A stretch of DNA of 5,607 nt from Bacillota bacterium (GTDB lineage: Bacteria > Bacillota > Clostridia > Peptostreptococcales > Anaerovoracaceae): NCBI GenBank assembly GCA_017619905.1, contig JAFZRK010000077.1, forward strand, positions 1 to 5,607, read 5' to 3'. This document shows, one piece after another, positions 1 to 3,821 of the stretch (the first letter of the stretch is position 1; each line of letters starts with the position of its first letter). A model generated the notes under the pieces. The model ran no database searches. It was not told where the DNA came from and was given only the letters and a program-made list of their open reading frames with translations. The position numbers and the translations under genes were made by a program.

Positions 1-2
1 AC

Positions 3-794
3 TGGTATTTCCCGGAGGATTACGTCCGCGAATACTGGCAGACGCACGAGAACAGCGACGACATGGACCTCAGCAAAGCCATTCGCCTCAGCAAGGACGA
101 GGCCGTGATAAAGACCACTTTTACGGCTGCCGATCCGGTAAAGACGACCAGTCTGGCGCTGTCCAGCCAGGAGGCGGCGATCATCTACCCGTACAGCATG
201 GCCGACAGCGTTCTGGGCGAGGACCATCTGAAGACCGGATACATAGGTTACAGTTATCTGGCGGTAAGCGCTTCCGATCCCGGCAGGGTCTTCGAGGAGA
301 TGAAGACCGTGCTGTCCGCCAACGGCTTCGGCACGGAGTATCTGAGCAACGTTGCAGCTGCCAGGAATTCCAACAGGATGCTGGTGACCATCATAAACGT
401 GTTCAGCTACGGGTTCATAATCATCATCTCGCTGATAGCGCTGGCGAACGTGTTCAACACCATCTCAACCAGTATAATGCTGAGGCGCAGGGAGTTCGCG
501 ATGCTCAAGTCCATCGGGCTTTCCGGGAGGGGCTTCTCAAAGATGATGAACTTCGAGTGCCTTATCTACGGCTTCCGTAGTCTGGTGTTCGGCATCCCGG
601 CGGCGCTGCTGATGACCGTCTGGATATGGACCGTGACCGGAAACGCGTTCGACTCGGGCTTCTACATCCCGTGGCGCGGCGTGGTGATAGCCGTGGCGAG
701 CGTGTTCATAGTTGTGTTTGCCACCATGCTCTATTCCACAAGGCGCATACGCAGGGACAACCCCATAGACGCGCTCAGGAACGAGAACCTGTAG
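3..794 (+). CDS. ABC transporter permease, FtsX/MacB-type, C-terminal part (5' end outside window)
   Basis: The frame is open from the first complete codon (base 3) to TAG at 792-794, so 263 residues of a longer protein are seen. The ATG at 63 is internal, with no Shine-Dalgarno before it. The visible part is an extracytoplasmic segment followed by the FtsX permease domain. It has three hydrophobic segments: one beginning around MLVTIINVFSYGF, one around LIYGFRSLVFGIPAALL, and a last one around GVVIAVASVFIVVFATML. Between the first two lies the cytoplasmic loop typical of the family (NTISTSIMLRRREFAMLKSIG), which in this family couples to the ATPase. The protein ends in the usual NPIDALR-like tail. 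By family it is a membrane permease working with an ABC ATPase, in export of peptides or lipids or in antimicrobial-peptide resistance or sensing. The substrate cannot be told. The ATPase is probably encoded upstream, outside the window. The gene is last in its operon because a terminator follows. Confidence 0.88.
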   Translation, partial: WYFPEDYVREYWQTHENSDDMDLSKAIRLSKDEAVIKTTFTAADPVKTTSLALSSQEAAIIYPYSMADSVLGEDHLKTGYIGYSYLAVSASDPGRVFEEMKTVLSANGFGTEYLSNVAAARNSNRMLVTIINVFSYGFIIIISLIALANVFNTISTSIMLRRREFAMLKSIGLSGRGFSKMMNFECLIYGFRSLVFGIPAALLMTVWIWTVTGNAFDSGFYIPWRGVVIAVASVFIVVFATMLYSTRRIRRDNPIDALRNENL

Positions 795-815
795 GTTTCT
801 GAAAAACGATTATCC

Positions 816-847
816 AAGGGCGGTCCGAAGCGGCCGTCCTTTTATTT
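816..847 (+). terminator. Intrinsic terminator after the ABC permease gene
   Basis: A ten-base-pair hairpin (816-825 with 832-841, including two G-U pairs) closes a six-base loop and is followed by a T-rich run, TTTTATTT. It lies about 20 bases after the permease stop codon. It fits a rho-independent terminator separating the permease operon from icd. Confidence 0.8.
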
Positions 848-873
848 ACAATGATTTCAGGTTTTGCTATAAT
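845..873 (+). promoter_or_regulatory. Sigma-70-type promoter of icd, with extended -10
   Basis: The -35 box TTTACA (845-850, five of six consensus bases) is separated by exactly 17 bases from a perfect -10 box TATAAT (868-873). A TGC precedes the -10 box, making it an extended -10. Transcription should start near 880, giving a leader of about 40 bases before the icd start codon. The -35 box overlaps the T-tract of the preceding terminator. Confidence 0.8.
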
Positions 874-908
874 TCTCTGTAATACATTGCTTTATTGCGG
901 CCCAGGCC

Positions 909-914
909 GGGAGG
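909..914 (+). promoter_or_regulatory. Shine-Dalgarno of icd
   Basis: GGGAGG lies six bases before the ATG at 921. It fixes the start that yields MEKIKMRPIVEMDGDEMTR, which matches the family N-terminus. Confidence 0.8.
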
Positions 915-920
915 CGGACC

Positions 921-2125
921 ATGGAAAAGATCAAGATGCGCCCCATCGTGGAGATGGACGGCGACGAAATGACCAGGATCATCTGGAAGATGGTGAAGAA
1001 CGAGCTTCTGAGCCCGTTCGTGGAGCTCAACACGGAGTATTACGATCTGGGGCTGGAGAACAGGGACGCCACGGACGACAAAGTCACGCTGGAGGCCGCG
1101 GAAGCCACAAAGCGTCTTGGTGTTGCAGTAAAGTGCGCAACCATAACGCCCAACGCGCAGCGTGTTGAGGAATACCATCTCAAGAAGATGTGGAAGAGCC
1201 CCAACGCCACCATCCGCGCGGCGCTGGACGGCACCGTGTTCCGCGCGCCGGTAATGACGAGCCGCATAAAGCCCGCTGTAAGGAACTGGAAAGCGCCTAT
1301 AACTATCGCAAGGCATGCATACGGCGATGTATACAAGGCCACGGAGTACAGAGTTCCCGGACCCGGCAGCGCAGAGCTGGTCTTTACCGGCCAGGACGGA
1401 ACTCAGTACAAGGAGAACGTATATAACTATGAGTGCGCCGGAGTCCTGCAGGCCATGTTCAACAAGGACAGCTCGATAGAGGCCTTTGCGCGCTCGTGCT
1501 TCGAGTACGCTCTGTCGCAGAAGCAGGATCTGTGGTTCTCCACAAAGGACACCATCTCCAAGCAGTACGACCAGACATTCAAGAACATATTCCAAAGGAT
1601 CTACGAAGAAGAATACCAAGCGCGCTTCAGGGCGCTTGGCATAGAGTATTTCTATACGCTTATCGACGACGCCGTGGCCCGCGTCATACGCTCCTCCGGC
1701 GGCTTCATATGGGCGCTCAAGAACTACGACGGCGATGTCATGAGCGACATGGTGTCCACGGCCTTCGGCAGTCTGGCCATGATGACTTCTGTTCTGGTAT
1801 CGCCGCACGGCTACTTTGAGTACGAGGCCGCTCACGGCACCGTTACGCGCCACTATTACAGGTATCTTAAGGGCGAAGAGACTTCCACCAACCCCGTGGC
1901 GACCATATTTGCCTGGACAGGCGCACTCAAAAGCGCGGCGAGCTGGACGGCAACACCGCGCTGTCAGATTTTGCCTGCAAGCTGGAAAAAGCAGTCCTGG
2001 ATACCATAGAGACCGGCTGCATGACCGGCGACCTTGCGGTCCTTGCGAAAGGGGAGGACGTACAGCGACTCACTACCGCGCAGTTCATAGCAGCGGTAAG
2101 GAACAGACTGGAAGCAGAGCTTTAG
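921..2125 (+). CDS. icd: NADP-dependent isocitrate dehydrogenase, eukaryotic-type; frameshifted near codon 337
   Basis: It catalyses oxidative decarboxylation of isocitrate to 2-oxoglutarate with reduction of NADP+, in the cytosol (TCA-cycle branch, glutamate precursor). Family signatures run the whole length: EMDGDEMTR near the N-terminus; substrate-site S93, N95, R99 and R108 in SPNATIR...GTVFR; R131 in ARHAYGD; K209 in STKDTI; D249 in LIDD; metal-site D272 and D276 in KNYDGDV..SD; and the cofactor segment EAAHGTVTRH (302-311) followed by STNP. This is the short homodimeric form related to human IDH1/IDH2, not the E. coli type. The uninterrupted frame stops at 2009 with a meaningless 25-residue tail after K337. 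From about base 1934, the frame one base back encodes KRGELDGN..DTIETGCMTGDLA, the normal C-terminus, up to TAG at 2123-2125. With one base restored the protein is 401 residues, the usual length. The lesion may be a sequencing or assembly error in an A-run, or a true recent mutation. It is transcribed alone from its own promoter. Confidence 0.93.
1929..1933 (+). other. Frameshift site in icd (one base missing in an A-run)
   Basis: The sequence reads CTC AAA AGC. Adding one A gives CTC AAA AAG CGC GGC GAG (LKKRGE), which continues into the conserved C-terminal domain in a single frame. No stop interrupts either side, and both halves are well conserved. That favours a very recent indel or a base-calling error over an old pseudogene. 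Confidence 0.85.
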
Positions 2126-2163
2126 CATCTGCGGCTTCCAGGATCATGGGGCGGCTGCGAATT

Positions 2164-3549
2164 TCAGGCACCCTCGGTAAACGACAGACGCTCCGAAAGA
2201 CTCTTCGGGGCGTTTTTATCGTAGTAGAGGTTGTAGTACCGGAAGACTCTGCAGGAGAACAGCATCCTGTGCTGAACTCTTCCGTCCGAAAGGTCCACCC
2301 CGGACAGTATCTCGCGTATCTGCGCCATCCTTGCGGAGAACGTGTTGCGGTGCATGAACGCTTCTTTTGCCGCGGAAGAGATGTTGCCGTTGTTCTTGCA
2401 GAAGTAATAGAGTACGGTCTGAAGGTCCGTTCCGTTGTGGTAGTCGTAGCGGTAGAGCGTAACGGCATCAGGGCAGGTAAGGAAGAGCAGGTCGTCGTGG
2501 CGCATTATCTCTCTGTAGCGCTCCAGCGACAGCTCTATGGCTATGTATTCCGCGTAATCTTCATAATAAAATATTCTGGAACCTCCGCGTTCCTGTATCG
2601 CCTTGCCGAGCCGCAGCGTGCTCTCGGCCAGCAGGTAGTTTGTCCTGAGCATGTCAAGCCGCTGGGTAACGTTCGAAAAGGCGATGGAGCCGTCGTACCT
2701 TGTCAGCAGGGAATGCATGTCCTTTTCACTGAAGATGGGCTTTGGCTGGAATGCTCTGGTGGAGTTGCTGATTATCATTACTATCTGGTCGCCGATCACC
2801 GCGCAGCTGCAATCCGGGAAGAACGCCTTGAGCTGCGAAGATAAGCTTTCCACAGAGTTCCGCCCCATGGGCGAGGCCTGAGCCACGGCTATGGTCATGT
2901 ATTTCCTGGGAGGCGAGGGGAGACGCTTGGCGTAGGCGTCTATGTCGTCCCATTCGGACAGTGTGCCGCCGGTCAGCGCTGTTATGAAGGCCTTGGTGTC
3001 TCCCGGAGGAACGTCTCCGTGCAGGCGTCTTAGATTGATCTCCTCGAAGCATTCCTGCAGCATGCCGAACAGCACAGGAATCTCGCTCAGCTCCGCGGAT
3101 GCGGCGGTTATCAGGACTATGAAGAAGTCTTCTGTCTTTTCCAGCTTTACGGTACTTACCCAGCAGAGCTCGCCGTCTTCCAGATTTTGATATATCAGCT
3201 TGTCCTCCGACGTTTCGTCCAGAAGCTCTGTAAGTTCCGCGCCGTCCGGAAGTTTTGCCGGCCGGGTCCTGTCCGCGCCGCCGTGCTTCAGAAGCGCAGA
3301 AGCCAGTTTTCCCGACGTGTGGCTGCTGCCGCTGAAATATGATATCTTGAGGTCTTTGTCAAGCAGAAACACCGCTCCGTCCGCCAGCGAGGCGAACAAT
3401 CCAAGCACTTCCCGCATCGTGCTTCCGGAAGCGGAGGCCTGTGCTATCTTGAGTTTCCACTCAGTCCTTCTGAACGACTTTTCGCTCAGTTCCTTCGGTG
3501 CGAACAGCTCGGTGTTTCCGAGCCGCACTATGTCTACTGTTCCGCGCAT
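2164..3549 (-). CDS. PucR/CdaR-family transcriptional regulator
   Basis: This is a 461-residue cytosolic DNA-binding protein, no membrane segment seen. The ATG at 3549-3547 is chosen because GAAAGGAG stands six bases upstream; the frame is open further to 3702, but that extension runs through the promoter and has no family resemblance. Visible domains: an N-terminal region of about 170 residues with a PAS/GAF-like look (LADGAVFLLDKDLKISYFS, around 55-73), presumably the sensor; a middle segment of about 180-340 resembling the degenerate GGDEF domain of CdaR regulators (ending IFYYEDYAEYIAIEL); and a C-terminal PucR-type helix-turn-helix at about 370-436, with DLQTVLYYF, NNGNISSAAKE and the hallmark HRNT (400-403). 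Family members usually activate, sometimes repress, catabolic genes in response to a pathway compound. Divergent placement from the glycyl radical enzyme suggests that gene is the target. The effector is unknown. It shares its 3' end region with the icd terminator. Confidence 0.88.
   Translation of the reverse strand: MRGTVDIVRLGNTELFAPKELSEKSFRRTEWKLKIAQASASGSTMREVLGLFASLADGAVFLLDKDLKISYFSGSSHTSGKLASALLKHGGADRTRPAKLPDGAELTELLDETSEDKLIYQNLEDGELCWVSTVKLEKTEDFFIVLITAASAELSEIPVLFGMLQECFEEINLRRLHGDVPPGDTKAFITALTGGTLSEWDDIDAYAKRLPSPPRKYMTIAVAQASPMGRNSVESLSSQLKAFFPDCSCAVIGDQIVMIISNSTRAFQPKPIFSEKDMHSLLTRYDGSIAFSNVTQRLDMLRTNYLLAESTLRLGKAIQERGGSRIFYYEDYAEYIAIELSLERYREIMRHDDLLFLTCPDAVTLYRYDYHNGTDLQTVLYYFCKNNGNISSAAKEAFMHRNTFSARMAQIREILSGVDLSDGRVQHRMLFSCRVFRYYNLYYDKNAPKSLSERLSFTEGA
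2188..2217 (+). terminator. Intrinsic terminator of icd, embedded in the convergent regulator gene
   Basis: A stem of nine base pairs (2189-2197 with 2204-2212, one G-U) extends to ten with A2188-T2213. It has a six-base loop (AGACTC) and runs into TTTTT (2213-2217). It lies about 60 bases after the restored icd stop, inside the last codons of the opposite-strand regulator, where it encodes roughly APKSLSER. On the plus strand it is a textbook rho-independent terminator. The minus strand has no matching T-tract. Confidence 0.78.
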
Positions 3550-3555
3550 ATACTG

Positions 3556-3563
3556 CTCCTTTC
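3556..3563 (-). promoter_or_regulatory. Shine-Dalgarno of the PucR-type regulator
   Basis: On the minus strand GAAAGGAG precedes ATG (3549-3547) by six bases. This decides the start against the longer open frame that begins at 3702. Confidence 0.8.
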
Positions 3564-3586
3564 GGACGTGATCGTGACTTTTGCAT

Positions 3587-3615
3587 ATTATAGCATATTG
3601 CACAACGGCTGTGCA
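3587..3615 (-). promoter_or_regulatory. Promoter of the PucR-type regulator
   Basis: On the minus strand there is a perfect -10 box TATAAT (3592-3587) preceded by TGC (extended -10). At 17-base spacing lies a weaker -35 candidate TGCACA (3615-3610, four of six). The -35 region falls inside the inverted repeats at 3598-3625, so a protein bound there would compete with or contact RNA polymerase. The predicted start is near 3580, giving a leader of about 30 bases. Confidence 0.68.
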
Positions 3616-3625
3616 ACGCTGCACA
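3598..3625. repeat. Overlapping inverted repeats, candidate operator (three half-sites)
   Basis: Three copies of a TTGCACA-like half-site lie in alternating orientation: TTGCACA (3598-3604), its complement TGTGCAA (3610-3616), and TGCACA (3620-3625). The first pair is a 7-bp perfect inverted repeat with a 5-bp gap. The middle and third form a 6-bp perfect inverted repeat with a 4-bp gap. They sit in the control region between the divergent regulator and enzyme genes and over the regulator's -35 region. Binding by the PucR-type protein is inference. Confidence 0.65.
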
Positions 3626-3642
3626 ATGATTTTGCCCCCGAG

Positions 3643-3654
3643 TGCAGCCCTGCA
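3643..3654. repeat. Second TGCA-N4-TGCA element in the control region
   Basis: TGCA-GCCC-TGCA repeats the core geometry of the upstream element (TGCA-ACGC-TGCA at 3612-3623). It lies about 31 bases (near three helical turns) further toward the enzyme gene. It may be an auxiliary operator, but the motif is short and could occur by chance. Confidence 0.35.
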
Positions 3655-3683
3655 TAAACCGTTTTTTGCGGCCCAAATATGCT

Positions 3684-3712
3684 TTGACGCTGCATTTTCC
3701 ATAGTGTAAAGT
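3684..3712 (+). promoter_or_regulatory. Probable promoter of the glycyl radical enzyme gene
   Basis: A -35 box TTGACG (3684-3689, five of six) is spaced 17 bases from a weak -10 box TAAAGT (3707-3712, four of six). A poor -10 with a good -35 suits a promoter that needs an activator. Transcription would begin near 3719, leaving a leader of about 100 bases. Confidence 0.5.
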
Positions 3713-3733
3713 GGATTTGTAAGAGCCCGCGCG

Positions 3734-3764
3734 GCGGTCTGCAGGTCACGTATATAAGGACCGC
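3734..3764 (+). other. Possible hairpin in the enzyme mRNA leader
   Basis: GCGGTC (3734-3739) is complementary to GACCGC (3759-3764), with one further G-U pair and a loop of about 17 bases. There is no T-tract after it, so it is not a terminator. It could affect mRNA stability. It does not match a riboswitch class I recognise. Confidence 0.25.
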
Positions 3765-3810
3765 ACTCAGCCAGGCACCGAAATAGTTTAAGTTAATGTC
3801 AGAACCGAAA

Positions 3811-3819
3811 GAGAGGAAG
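3811..3819 (+). promoter_or_regulatory. Shine-Dalgarno of the glycyl radical enzyme gene
   Basis: GAGAGGAAG ends two bases before the ATG at 3822, with its AGGA core about five bases away. This supports 3822 over the internal ATG at 3843. Confidence 0.7.
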
Positions 3820-3821
3820 TC

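Noticed and set aside
867..1853. 328-codon minus-strand frame opposite icd
   Set aside because: It is the antisense shadow of a strongly conserved enzyme gene; the peptide is Val/Leu/Arg/His-rich with no domain pattern.
2126..2163. Hairpin between the convergent icd and regulator stops as a terminator
   Set aside because: Only an imperfect stem with mismatches and G-U pairs can be drawn, and there is no T-tract on either strand.
1816..2844. 342-codon plus-strand frame spanning the end of icd and the regulator gene
   Set aside because: It crosses two convergent genes and a terminator, with low-complexity composition and no ribosome binding site. It is a chance frame.
3598..3625. CcpA catabolite-response (cre) site
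   Set aside because: The central CG does not have the required spacing to the outer TG and CA in either repeat, so the cre consensus is not met.
3550..3702. N-terminal extension of the regulator to an ATG at 3702
   Set aside because: The extension covers a perfect extended -10 box, the operator repeats and the Shine-Dalgarno that serves the ATG at 3549-3547; its peptide is not family-like.
3751..3759. TATATAAGG as a -10 box for the enzyme gene
   Set aside because: The bases 16-18 upstream are GC-rich with no resemblance to a -35 box, while 3684-3712 has a proper pair at 17-base spacing.
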